Part shown: positions 34,450 through 41,981 of the stretch, in pieces
How the letters are laid out: each line of letters starts with the position of its first letter
How positions within the stretch are numbered: the stretch's first letter is position 1
NCBI RefSeq assembly: GCF_000317145.1
Contig: NC_020053.1
Location: 208,519 to 272,518, forward strand
Origin: Chamaesiphon minutus PCC 6605
GTDB lineage: Bacteria; Cyanobacteriota; Cyanobacteriia; Cyanobacteriales; Chamaesiphonaceae
DNA length: 64,000 nt
Direction of reading: 5' to 3'
Notes under the pieces: generated by a model
The model's input: only the letters and a program-made list of their open reading frames with translations
Databases searched by the model: none
Told to the model about the DNA's origin: nothing
Position numbers and translations under genes: made by a program

Positions 34450-36540
34450 GTGCTGGATCGATTGTTAGTAAAATTGATGATAAGCGCGATCGAAAATTTC
34501 GGCGCACAGCGAGGCTGTCTACTATTAGATCGCGATTGTCAATTAGAAATCGTCGCCACGATCGAGTCACAAACTATCTCCCTTTTACCAGCAATTATCC
34601 TCGACAGTGAAGTTGGCAGGGGTTTAGTTTCATTAGCCGTTGTCAACTATGTGGCGGATACTCAGGAAAATATCGTCATCGAGCAAACTAACCAAGAAGG
34701 TTTATTCGATCGAGATACTTATATTCTCGATCGACAACCGCAGTCAATTCTATGTGTACCATTAATTAACAAAGGTCAACGCGTTGGCATTCTCTATTTA
34801 GAAAATTTTCCGACTGCTCCTTTGACGACCCAACGGTTAGAAATTCTCCAATTTCTCTTCACCCAAGTAGCAATTTCCCTCGACAATACTCAAATCCACC
34901 ACCAGCTAGAGTTTGATGCGGACGAAAGCCATAATCAACTGACACAGGCAAACGATAGACTTCAGACCGAAATCTTAAAACGCCAAAAGTCCGAACAAAT
35001 CCTCAGATCGATCGTGGCAGGTACAGTCTCAGCTACAGGTGTAGACTTCTTTCGATCGCTCGTCCGCTCTCTGGCACAAGCTTTGGGCGTTCGCTACGCC
35101 TTCATCAGCGAATGTATGGATGCGCCACCGACACGCGGTCGTAGCTTTGCCTTTTGGCAGGGAGATAAGTTTGGGGAAGAGTTTGAGTATAATTTCCACG
35201 GTACGCCTTGCGAGCGAATTATTGACAGTAAAAGCTATCAATGTTTTCCCGCCCAGATCCAAGCCCTATTTCCCGAAGAAAAAGATGAACTTGAGGCAAT
35301 GGAAGCCCAAAGCTATGCTGGAGTCCCGTTACTAACTTCGACGGGCGATCTGTTGGGACACTTAGCAGTACTCGACGATCGACCGATGGCATCTGACGAT
35401 GCTGCGCACCAGAAGCTCCGCGAACGCGATCGATCGATTCTGGAAATCTTCGCGGCGCGGGCGGCGGCGGAGATGGAACGCTTGCAGGTAGAAGACGAGC
35501 TGCGAGTTTCGGAAACCAAGTTTGCGACTGCTTTTCGAGCTTCACCAGATGCGATCGCCATTAGCAATCTCAACGATGGTACTTACATCGAAATCAACGA
35601 TCGCTGCTTGCAAATGTTGGGCTATTCCCGTGCTGAAACGATCGGGCGTAGCGACCTAGATTTGGCGATTTGGGCACATCTAGCCGAGCGGATGACGATC
35701 GCCACACAGTTGCAAGATCGCGGCACCGTCAGCAATCTAGAGGTATGGTTGCGCCGCAAGTCGGGTGAAATTTTCCCCGCACTATTGTCGGCTGAAGCCA
35801 TCGACTTAGAGGGCGAATCATGCCTGTTGGCTGTGGCTTCGGATATTACCCTACTCAAGCAGGCCGAAACAGCGGTGCTCAGACTAGCCGAAATTGGCGA
35901 ACTAGCCGCCACGATCGTCCATGAGGTACGAAATCCCTTAACTACGATTATGATGGGCTTGACTGCCTTTAAAAAGCTCGAACTTGACGATCGATTTCAA
36001 GAATATTTGGCTTTATCAATAGACGAAGCCGATCGATTACAACGGCTGCTGAATCAGATTTTGCTCTATGCTAAACCTCAAACACTCGATCGATCTGAGC
36101 TAGAACTAAATAGCTTCATTTCGGAAATATTAAATACCCTACAAACTGCCCCAGTTGCGATTGGCAAGCCACTCAATTTTGTCGCCATGCGATCGCCTGT
36201 GAATATATCAGTCGATCGAGATAAATTCAAGCAGGTTTTAATCAATCTCGTCACTAATGCTTGTGAAGCAGTAAGTGTCGGCGATCCGATTACCATTCAG
36301 ATTAGGGAAAGCGAATCTCGGCGAATTTGTATTCAAATTCATAATGGTGGGATGCCGATTCCTACCGATCTTTTACCACAACTTACTAAACCATTTTTTA
36401 CTACTAAAGCTAGTGGTACGGGATTGGGTTTAGCGATCGTCAAACGGATTGTCGAAGCTCATGATGGGGAGTTGCAGATCGAGTCGAGAGAGGGAATTGG
36501 CTCGATCGTCACAGTTCAACTTCCTCTATTTTTATCCTAA
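34450..36540 (+). CDS. Cytoplasmic GAF-GAF-PAS hybrid sensor histidine kinase
   Basis: A 696-residue soluble kinase. A GAF domain (about 15-165), a short coiled coil, a second GAF-like domain (about 200-345), a PAS domain (about 355-465), HisKA with VHEVRNPLTTIMMGLTAF and HATPase with KASGTGLGLAIVKRIVEAH. It starts at GTG behind GGAG. Its first residues (LVKLMISAIENFGAQRGCLLL) are the GAF of the giant Ser/Thr-kinase-AAA-GAF-HK proteins of cyanobacteria, so it may be an N-terminally truncated member. Signal unknown. Confidence 0.88.
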   Translation: MLDRLLVKLMISAIENFGAQRGCLLLDRDCQLEIVATIESQTISLLPAIILDSEVGRGLVSLAVVNYVADTQENIVIEQTNQEGLFDRDTYILDRQPQSILCVPLINKGQRVGILYLENFPTAPLTTQRLEILQFLFTQVAISLDNTQIHHQLEFDADESHNQLTQANDRLQTEILKRQKSEQILRSIVAGTVSATGVDFFRSLVRSLAQALGVRYAFISECMDAPPTRGRSFAFWQGDKFGEEFEYNFHGTPCERIIDSKSYQCFPAQIQALFPEEKDELEAMEAQSYAGVPLLTSTGDLLGHLAVLDDRPMASDDAAHQKLRERDRSILEIFAARAAAEMERLQVEDELRVSETKFATAFRASPDAIAISNLNDGTYIEINDRCLQMLGYSRAETIGRSDLDLAIWAHLAERMTIATQLQDRGTVSNLEVWLRRKSGEIFPALLSAEAIDLEGESCLLAVASDITLLKQAETAVLRLAEIGELAATIVHEVRNPLTTIMMGLTAFKKLELDDRFQEYLALSIDEADRLQRLLNQILLYAKPQTLDRSELELNSFISEILNTLQTAPVAIGKPLNFVAMRSPVNISVDRDKFKQVLINLVTNACEAVSVGDPITIQIRESESRRICIQIHNGGMPIPTDLLPQLTKPFFTTKASGTGLGLAIVKRIVEAHDGELQIESREGIGSIVTVQLPLFLS

Positions 36541-36591
36541 AAATATCCTAGCCAGATCTGAGTAATTTGAACGTTAATCATCGTTCTTCCT

Positions 36592-37176
36592 TCAAGATAA
36601 TGTTAATAAAACATTGATATGTCGCCGCACCAGGTATTTTTGTTGCTCTGCCGAGAACTGCTCGGGGTAGATGACTACCCCTGTCCCAATTCCATCCACT
36701 AGCGCAATGAGTGCATTTGCTTCGAGGGTTAGATCGAGATCGGCTCGAATCAGCTTAGCTGCTTGTAAGTTAGTTAACTCTTGAGAAATAATCTGCCGTA
36801 AGAAATCATAGCGTTTTCGATGTTCCCGAACTAGTTGTTCTCGCCCGATCGAATAGCCCAAAAATGCCATCCAAACTTTCCACTCGTCTCTGTCAATGTT
36901 CTCTAGTGGTAGAGCGACAAAAATCATTTGCTCTAATCTTTCAATTCCCTGCTGTCCCTTGGCGCAGGCTTTCATTTCCGCTGCAACGTTTTCAAATACT
37001 TGCTCTAACGCAAACAAAGTGAGTTCTTCTTTATCTCGAAAGTAGTGAGTGACAACTCCAGTCGAGGAGCCAAGTTCTTGCGCTATCGCCCGCATACTAG
37101 TGCGATCCAATCCTTCACGGACAATCACCTGCCATGCGGCTTTAGCGACTTCAATCCGGCGATCGTCAAAACTCAT
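36592..37176 (-). CDS. TetR-family repressor
   Basis: A 194-residue TetR regulator. The HTH reads GLDRTSMRAIAQELGSSTGVVTHYFRDKEE; the C-terminal ligand domain is of the BetI/TetR_C_6 kind (DEWKVWMAFLGYSIGREQLV, ANALIALVDGIGTGVVIYP). It is divergent from a GNAT gene, with two palindromic operators between them (37222-37266). It likely represses both itself and the acetyltransferase. Confidence 0.9.
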   Translation of the reverse strand: MSFDDRRIEVAKAAWQVIVREGLDRTSMRAIAQELGSSTGVVTHYFRDKEELTLFALEQVFENVAAEMKACAKGQQGIERLEQMIFVALPLENIDRDEWKVWMAFLGYSIGREQLVREHRKRYDFLRQIISQELTNLQAAKLIRADLDLTLEANALIALVDGIGTGVVIYPEQFSAEQQKYLVRRHINVLLTLS

Positions 37177-37210
37177 AACTCTCCTTGGTTTACAGCAACA
37201 TCAAACAACC

Positions 37211-37266
37211 TTGACATTCTATCACAACAGTTGTTATGCTGTATTCGAGAATCACAACTGTTGTGA
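37211..37266 (+). promoter_or_regulatory. Promoter with twin TetR operators
   Basis: TCACAACAGTTGTTA (37222-37236) and TCACAACTGTTGTGA (37252-37266) are palindromes, the second perfect around a central base. They are 30 bp apart, about three helical turns. A -35 TTGACA (37211-37216) and a -10-like TATGCT (37235-37240) overlap the first. Confidence 0.7.
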
Positions 37267-37309
37267 TATTATCTCCATTGACCTAATTTATACACACTTA
37301 GAATACACG

Positions 37310-37792
37310 ATGATTCGATCGATCGAACCTGATGAAACCAGCGCAGCACTCGCTTTAGCAGCAGCTACGGGTCTGTTCCAGCCCCACGAGACTGAGGTAC
37401 TTGCCCAAATGCTGTCCGAGCACTTCAACGGCGAAACCGATCGCCAAGATTTATGGCTTGTCGATGATGATGATGATGAGCTGGTGGGAATTGCTTATGT
37501 CGCGCCAGAGCGCATGACCGAGGGAACGTGGAATTTATATTTAATTGGCATTCATCCCGATCGTCAGCGGCAAGGACGCGGCGCGGCATTGATCGCTCAT
37601 GTCGAACAGATGTTGGCCAAGCGAGGTGTGCGGGTGCTATTGGTGGAAACATCAGGAACGGAGAGCTTCGAGTACGTTCGAGCGTTCTATCGTCAGAGTG
37701 GTTACGACGAGGAAGCACGAATTCGGGAGTTCTACACTGCTGGAGTTGACAAGATCGTTTTCCGCAAAGCCATAGTCGCTCCAGTGAAATAA
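37310..37792 (+). CDS. GNAT-family N-acetyltransferase under TetR control
   Basis: A 160-residue GNAT protein. It contains YVAPERMTEGTWNLYLIGIHP, DRQRQGRGAALIAHVEQML and FEYVRAFYRQSGYDEEARIR. ATG 37310 is the family start; the same frame is open further upstream but only across the operator region. It is a paralogue of 25415-25891 and the parent of the broken fragment at 38113-38231. Its control by a TetR protein with twin operators suggests an inducible detoxification role. Substrate unknown. Confidence 0.9.
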   Translation: MIRSIEPDETSAALALAAATGLFQPHETEVLAQMLSEHFNGETDRQDLWLVDDDDDELVGIAYVAPERMTEGTWNLYLIGIHPDRQRQGRGAALIAHVEQMLAKRGVRVLLVETSGTESFEYVRAFYRQSGYDEEARIREFYTAGVDKIVFRKAIVAPVK

Positions 37793-37813
37793 GCTGGTGG
37801 ATAGAGTAGTTTA

Positions 37814-37844
37814 GCGTTGGCGGAGCCGCGTCGCGAGGTAATCG
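37814..37844. repeat. GC-rich palindromic repeat, left copy
   Basis: GCGTTGGCGGAGCCGCG followed by TCGCGAGGTAATCG. Its inverse, with a few changes, is at 38885-38915, so the pair flanks the gene 38272-38820 at about 1.1 kb. Related short repeats (GGCTACGCCAACG or GGCTTCGCCAACG) occur at 39864, 54569 and 61989. Confidence 0.6.
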
Positions 37845-37945
37845 TCAAACGGATTGTCGAAGCTCATGATGGTGAGTTGAGGATCGAGTCGGGTGAGGGG
37901 ATTGGTTCGATCGTCACAGTTCAATTGCCAGTGGTGTTGTTTTAG
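37841..37945 (+). pseudogene. Duplicated C-terminal fragment of a histidine kinase
   Basis: 35 codons starting IVKRIVEAHDGEL repeat the last part of the kinase at 34450-36540 (from about 36436), with changes but an intact frame and stop. No start or rest of a kinase is present. The palindromic repeat GTTGGCGGAGCCGCG lies at its 5' junction. It is part of a decayed duplication together with the GNAT fragment downstream. Confidence 0.8.
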
Positions 37946-38112
37946 AAATACAGACGCTAACCGATCGATGGGTGGATGGATGGATTGGTGATATTGCAGG
38001 TAGAATTCGATCGATATCATAGCCCTAAAATATCAGCCGACCTCATCGAACGGTCGATCGTTGACAGGGGTGCTCTCACCCTCCAAGCACCAACATTTTT
38101 TAGTTGATTTTA

Positions 38113-38231
38113 AAGGACGCGCGGCAGCACTCCTGGCTCATATCGAACAGATGATGGCGGAGTGAGATGTGCGTGTGCTGTTGGTGGAAACATCTGGAAC
38201 CGAGAGCTTCGAGTACGTTCAAGCGTTCTAT
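38113..38231 (+). pseudogene. Duplicated GNAT gene fragment
   Basis: The segment repeats the middle of the GNAT gene 37310-37792 (from about 37573 to 37690), including TTGGTGGAAACATC and GAGAGCTTCGAGTACGTTC, but carries a stop and lacks both ends. It keeps the order kinase end then GNAT seen in the parent locus, with the TetR gene missing. Confidence 0.8.
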
Positions 38232-38271
38232 AACGCCAATTAATGTTAAATTGCGAGGCAATTTGAGAGAT

Positions 38272-38820
38272 ATGGGTATGAGAAAAAGCTGGATAGGGGC
38301 GATGAGGGTAAGTTTGGCAACTTTACTCCTAAGTACAATTCCCATAGCGGCTATTAGTCAGCACGCACCCAAACCAACTTCTGAGCTTAACCAGCTTACT
38401 TTTTTTGCAGGAGTTTGGTCGTGTCGAGTTAGACCGACAGATTCAGCCGCGATTGAGGAATTTACATGGAATGTTCAACGCACCTTGAAAGACTTCTGGT
38501 ATATCGCAACTGTTCAAACCAAGCAGACTTCCAAGCTGACAACGATTCAACACGAGTTTTTAGGATACGACACTGCGGCTAAGAAGCTGTTGCGAACTTT
38601 TGTGAGCGATAAAGGTAATTTAATCGAGATGAATTCATCTGGATGGGAAGCAAACACATTTGTCTGGGAGGGTAGTGTTGTTACTAATGGCCGCAAAATA
38701 CCCCTACGTGAGGCAATTACTAGAAAAGCTGCAACTGAGTTTACGGCAACTTGGGAGGTGAGAAAAACTGGGGAGCAGTGGGCGGTTGTTAGTAATGAAA
38801 CCTGCCGAAAGCTGAAATAA
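38272..38820 (+). CDS. Secreted DUF1579-like protein
   Basis: A 182-residue exported protein. After MGMRKSWIGAMRVSLATLLL there is a signal peptide, then a domain starting LNQLTFFAGVWSCRVRP, with VQRTLKDFWYIATVQTKQ, EFLGYDTAAKKLLRTFVS and WEVRKTGEQWAVVSNETCRK. It resembles the DUF1579 lipocalin-like proteins. I used ATG 38272 because the longer frame runs through the GNAT fragment. Function unknown. The gene lies between two inverted copies of a GC-rich repeat (37814-37844 and 38885-38915). Confidence 0.7.
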   Translation: MGMRKSWIGAMRVSLATLLLSTIPIAAISQHAPKPTSELNQLTFFAGVWSCRVRPTDSAAIEEFTWNVQRTLKDFWYIATVQTKQTSKLTTIQHEFLGYDTAAKKLLRTFVSDKGNLIEMNSSGWEANTFVWEGSVVTNGRKIPLREAITRKAATEFTATWEVRKTGEQWAVVSNETCRKLK

Positions 38821-38884
38821 GTCACAATTAACGAAGCTAATGTTTTAGCTACTTGAGTAAGCTGACGGACGATCTCATCAAGAT

Positions 38885-38915
38885 CGATTACCTCGCGGCG
38901 CGGCTACGCCAGCGG
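38885..38915. repeat. GC-rich palindromic repeat, right copy (inverted)
   Basis: CGATTACCTCGCGG followed by CGCGGCTACGCCAGCGG, an inverted and slightly diverged copy of 37814-37844. Non-coding. Confidence 0.6.
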
Positions 38916-38955
38916 TTCAGAGCATTTTCTGCAACGAATCGCAGATCCCACAATA

Positions 38956-39627
38956 CTACTCCCGCAACGAATAACCGACTCCCCGCGCGGTATGAATCAA
39001 TCGCTTCTCATTATCCTGCTCTAACTTCAACCGCAGGTAGCGAACGTAAACCTCAATAATATTTGAGTCGCCCAGAAAGTCATACCCCCAAATATTTTCG
39101 AGAATTTGGTCTCTGGTAAATACCTGACGTGGATGACTCATTAAATATTGCAGCAGATCGAATTCCTTGGCAGTTAAATCGATCGATCTTTGCCCGCGAT
39201 GGACTTCACGAGTGCGGCGATTTAAAGTTAGATCTTCAAACTGCAATAGATCTTCATCGGTTTCTTGCGTGCGCCGCAGATGAGCGCGGATTCTAGCTAA
39301 TAACTCCTCTATGCTAAATGGTTTAACCAAATAGTCATCGGCTCCTGCATCTAAACCCGTCACGCGATCGCCAACTTCATCTCTAGCTGTTAGTAAAATC
39401 ACCGGAATTTTAATCCCAGTCGATCGCATTCTCCGACATAATTCTACACCAGTTAAACCGGGCAGCATCCAATCTAAAATCGCTAAATCTGGCTCCGACT
39501 CGCGTACCAAAGCTAGCCCACTCATCCCGTCGTGTGCCACGCTGACGCGGTAGCCCTCACTCCCCAATTCCAGCTCGATAAAGCGGGCGAGTTTGACTTC
39601 ATCTTCAACTAATAGAATATGTGACAT
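38956..39627 (-). CDS. OmpR/PhoB-type response regulator
   Basis: A 223-residue response regulator. The receiver has the acidic pair in LLVEDE, the phospho-acceptor Asp in LAILDWMLPGL, and Thr/Lys in VILLTARDE and DYLVKPFSIEELLAR. The C-terminal winged helix has LTAKEFDLLQYLMSHPRQVF and NIIEVYVRYLRLKLE. I chose ATG 39627 over an upstream ATG 33 bp earlier. No kinase gene is adjacent; the kinase at 32966-34390 may be its partner. The 11-bp-period CTCAG repeats fit its type of DNA binding. Confidence 0.92.
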   Translation of the reverse strand: MSHILLVEDEVKLARFIELELGSEGYRVSVAHDGMSGLALVRESEPDLAILDWMLPGLTGVELCRRMRSTGIKIPVILLTARDEVGDRVTGLDAGADDYLVKPFSIEELLARIRAHLRRTQETDEDLLQFEDLTLNRRTREVHRGQRSIDLTAKEFDLLQYLMSHPRQVFTRDQILENIWGYDFLGDSNIIEVYVRYLRLKLEQDNEKRLIHTARGVGYSLRE

Positions 39628-39685
39628 TATCTGTTTTTCCTTCATCTCGCATGTGCTCATGCACTAATTATCTGTGGTCGGGTAG

Positions 39686-39930
39686 TTATTTGGGCATTTT
39701 TATCGCTGGAGCTGACTGCACGGTACAAGGCTTTTTGTCACATTGCTGCTCGTAGAGATTTTTGACATAGGGCTTCTGCCAAGCAAGGGGAATTTCGAGC
39801 AATGACTTGACTCCAGTAAAAGCCTGTCCGATAAATAGCAGCAGGGCGATTCTCTTTCAGAGAGGCTACGCCAACGAATTTAAAATAATATGAATATTCC
39901 GCCACCGATGAGTACGATCTTGATATATTT
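39686..39930 (-). pseudogene. Small membrane-protein gene broken by a palindromic repeat
   Basis: On the minus strand one frame reads EKYIKIVLIGGGIFILF, then stops. After the palindromic repeat GGCGTAGCCTCTC (39861-39873) another stretch reads LLLFIGQAFTGVKSLLEIP and YVKNLYEQQCDKKPC to a TAA at 39686-39688. The two parts look like one short single-helix protein interrupted by the repeat. No family recognised. Confidence 0.5.
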
Positions 39931-39942
39931 CTCTAACGATCG

Positions 39943-40443
39943 CTAGGGAAAAATCATCAGTAATGCCGCAACAATACCGTAATAGTAATGAGAAATATAC
40001 CATTGTTCATCATTACGATAAACCCCATCTTGACTGCCCAGCATAATCAGTGCAACACTGGTAAAGATGGCAAAAATGCCCCGCCAGAGTCTGGTTTTCG
40101 CACGGCAAAGTAATGATAATGATGCGATCGCGGTTACAAAAATCAGGCTAATTATAATTACCTGAAATGGACTTTTTGCCCATACTTGCCGATCGACAAT
40201 GTTACCAAATACGTCATTGGCAAATGCTAATAGCACGATGCCCACTACCGAACCTGTCAACCACCGACCTAATCGAGCATGTTCTGGCCCCGCGCTGGGC
40301 GGAATGGTACTTTTAGATCCAGTCGCTAGCTGTAACCGCCGCTGACGAGTTTGCAACGCATGATTGACAACTATGCCAATTAATGGAAATACGACAGTAA
40401 CTGCAAAAAATGGATGTAGTAATAAAATCGTATCCCTATCCAT
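39943..40443 (-). CDS. DUF4079-like membrane protein
   Basis: A 166-residue protein with four membrane helices: LHPFFAVTVVFPLIGIVVN, WLTGSVVGIVLLAFANDVFG, VIIISLIFVTAIASLSLLC and WRGIFAIFTSVALIMLGSQDG, then the motif WYISHYYYGIVAALLMI. This His-rich pattern is that of cyanobacterial DUF4079 proteins, related to b-type cytochrome-like membrane proteins. Function unknown. Confidence 0.8.
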   Translation of the reverse strand: MDRDTILLLHPFFAVTVVFPLIGIVVNHALQTRQRRLQLATGSKSTIPPSAGPEHARLGRWLTGSVVGIVLLAFANDVFGNIVDRQVWAKSPFQVIIISLIFVTAIASLSLLCRAKTRLWRGIFAIFTSVALIMLGSQDGVYRNDEQWYISHYYYGIVAALLMIFP

Positions 40444-40576
40444 GAATCATCTCCCGATTTGCGGTTAATACCGAACTAATAAAATAAAAAGTTAAGGATA
40501 TAAAAAACACAGAAGTACAAAAATCTACGCTGGAGGAATGAGAACTACATAAGATCCAATCTTGCCCTCACCCCAA

Positions 40577-40600
40577 CCCTATCCCATGTTTGGGATAGGG
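40577..40600. terminator. Palindrome in the 40.4-40.7 kb gap
   Basis: CCCTATCCCA and TGGGATAGGG form a perfect 10-bp stem with a 4-nt loop. No T-run follows on either strand. It lies upstream of DUF4079 and downstream of the secreted-protein gene, both on the minus strand, and may terminate or be a dispersed repeat. Nothing else is seen in 40444-40707. Confidence 0.45.
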
Positions 40601-40707
40601 AGCAAGAATTGTAAGTTATTCAGTCCCGATCCCTTAGTTCTTTATTCCCTCAACTTCAGGATCGACAAATTTTCATGTCAATAACTACGACCTAGCAAAT
40701 TAGGCTA

Positions 40708-41082
40708 TTACTTAACTTCATTTGCTGGGAAAGTAGTTATTCTGCCTTTTTTAACCGCCACTACCACATCGTAAGTAGCGCAATAGGAAAAAGTGACGTT
40801 ATTCGCTTTGTTGTATAAACTGACGACCATACCTGCTCCGCCAGGTTGAACTCCTAGCGGTTCTAAATCCCCATAGAAGAAGCGGCGCAGTTGGTCGCCA
40901 CCACCGATCTGACCCTTGTTTTTAGTAACTAGCGCAATTTTTTCTTGGACGGATGGGCCTTCAGCAGCATGTGCAACTATCCCGATCGATGGAGTAAATG
41001 TGTTAGGTGCAACGTGAGCGACAGTAACTAAGCCCAACAGTGCAACACTTGTAACCAAAGAAGTTAATTTCATAGAATTCAT
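40708..41082 (-). CDS. Small secreted protein
   Basis: A 124-residue exported protein. A clear signal peptide (LTSLVTSVALLGLVTVAHVA, cleavage near AHAAEG) precedes a mature part with GGGDQLRRFFYGDLEPLGVQ and FSYCATYDVVVAVKKGRITT. No family recognised. Phased CTCAG repeats 125-150 bp upstream suggest that it belongs to the same regulon as NDH-2. Confidence 0.65.
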   Translation of the reverse strand: MNSMKLTSLVTSVALLGLVTVAHVAPNTFTPSIGIVAHAAEGPSVQEKIALVTKNKGQIGGGDQLRRFFYGDLEPLGVQPGGAGMVVSLYNKANNVTFSYCATYDVVVAVKKGRITTFPANEVK

Positions 41083-41206
41083 GATGAATATCGATAGAAT
41101 GTTTTTCAGCAGAACCCAATTGGCTCACTGAATCAACTATCGCAGCCTGTAATGAAAGCTATCTGAACTCAACCGATCGATTTCCTGAATTTATGCTGAA
41201 ATTTTA

Positions 41207-41233
41207 CTCATCTAAATCTCAGCAATTTCTCAG
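41207..41233 (+). promoter_or_regulatory. Three phased CTCA(G) repeats
   Basis: CTCAT, CTCAG and CTCAG have their CTC at 41207, 41218 and 41229, 11 bp apart. Upstream of the secreted-protein gene on the minus strand. The rest of 41083-41532 shows no gene. Confidence 0.55.
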
Positions 41234-41532
41234 ATTACTCACGATCTAAGATTCGACCTGAAGGTCATCAAATATCGATCGATGATGTGCTGGAGATAAC
41301 TATCAAGCTGACATTGTTGCACGATGGCTCTTTAAAGTTTCCTAAATTACCAGGAATGCTGTATTGAGCAGATAAAATTGCTAGTTCTAGATTAAGAAGG
41401 GTCGATCTATCTCAAATGCACCACCAGTCTTGGTTGGGATTTTTCCACTGCATTAATACAGTGGAATTTAAAATCGATACTTTATATCGTTCGTAAAATA
41501 TCTATGGAATCACTCTCTAAGTTTGGATTAGC

Positions 41533-41841
41533 TCAGTCATCCTTCATCATTCGATCTAATCGATGATTCGCTGCTGTGGCAATTTTCTCAAACCTATTGT
41601 TAGCTAGGAATCCACAGATCGAAGCCAGTACGCCGATGGTTATTTGCCCATTTATCACTAGAATTATGCCGACGAAATCGCTCACACTGGAGATCCCCGT
41701 TACAACCAGGGCACAATAAGAGCTAATCCGTGCATAATTTACTCGATCTACCAAAATCTCCCGTTCGATCTCTCGATCGTGAGTGGAACTGGACAAGGAG
41801 GACTTAGCGAACAGCATTGATATTTTTTTGAATGACAGCAT
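41533..41841 (-). CDS. Small two-helix membrane protein
   Basis: A 102-residue protein with a charged N-terminus (HDREIEREILVDRVNYARIS) and two membrane helices (SYCALVVTGISSVSDFVGII and GQITIGVLASICGFLA), ending RFEKIATAANHRLDRMM. It resembles the small TRADD-N-associated membrane proteins found near conflict-system genes, from memory. It lies 140 bp upstream of the NACHT gene, in the opposite direction. It could be a membrane effector; this is inference. Confidence 0.55.
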   Translation of the reverse strand: MLSFKKISMLFAKSSLSSSTHDREIEREILVDRVNYARISSYCALVVTGISSVSDFVGIILVINGQITIGVLASICGFLANNRFEKIATAANHRLDRMMKDD

Positions 41842-41981
41842 AAATGTTATTTGAAAATAAATTGATTCAGCTTCATGTGTAATTTCGCCTTATCTCCATT
41901 AGCTCATGAAATCCTCAATACGCTGTCCAATAAATGTGTTCGAGCTATGTTCAACCTTCGTCCAAGTATTTTTAAAACTTT

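Noticed and set aside
37228-37239. GTTATGC near the TetR operator as an attC core
   Set aside because: It is part of the operator palindrome, and no second box lies at attC distance.
37049-37309. N-terminal extension of the GNAT gene at 37310
   Set aside because: The upstream open frame crosses the TetR gene and its operators; the family start is MIRSIEPDE at 37310.
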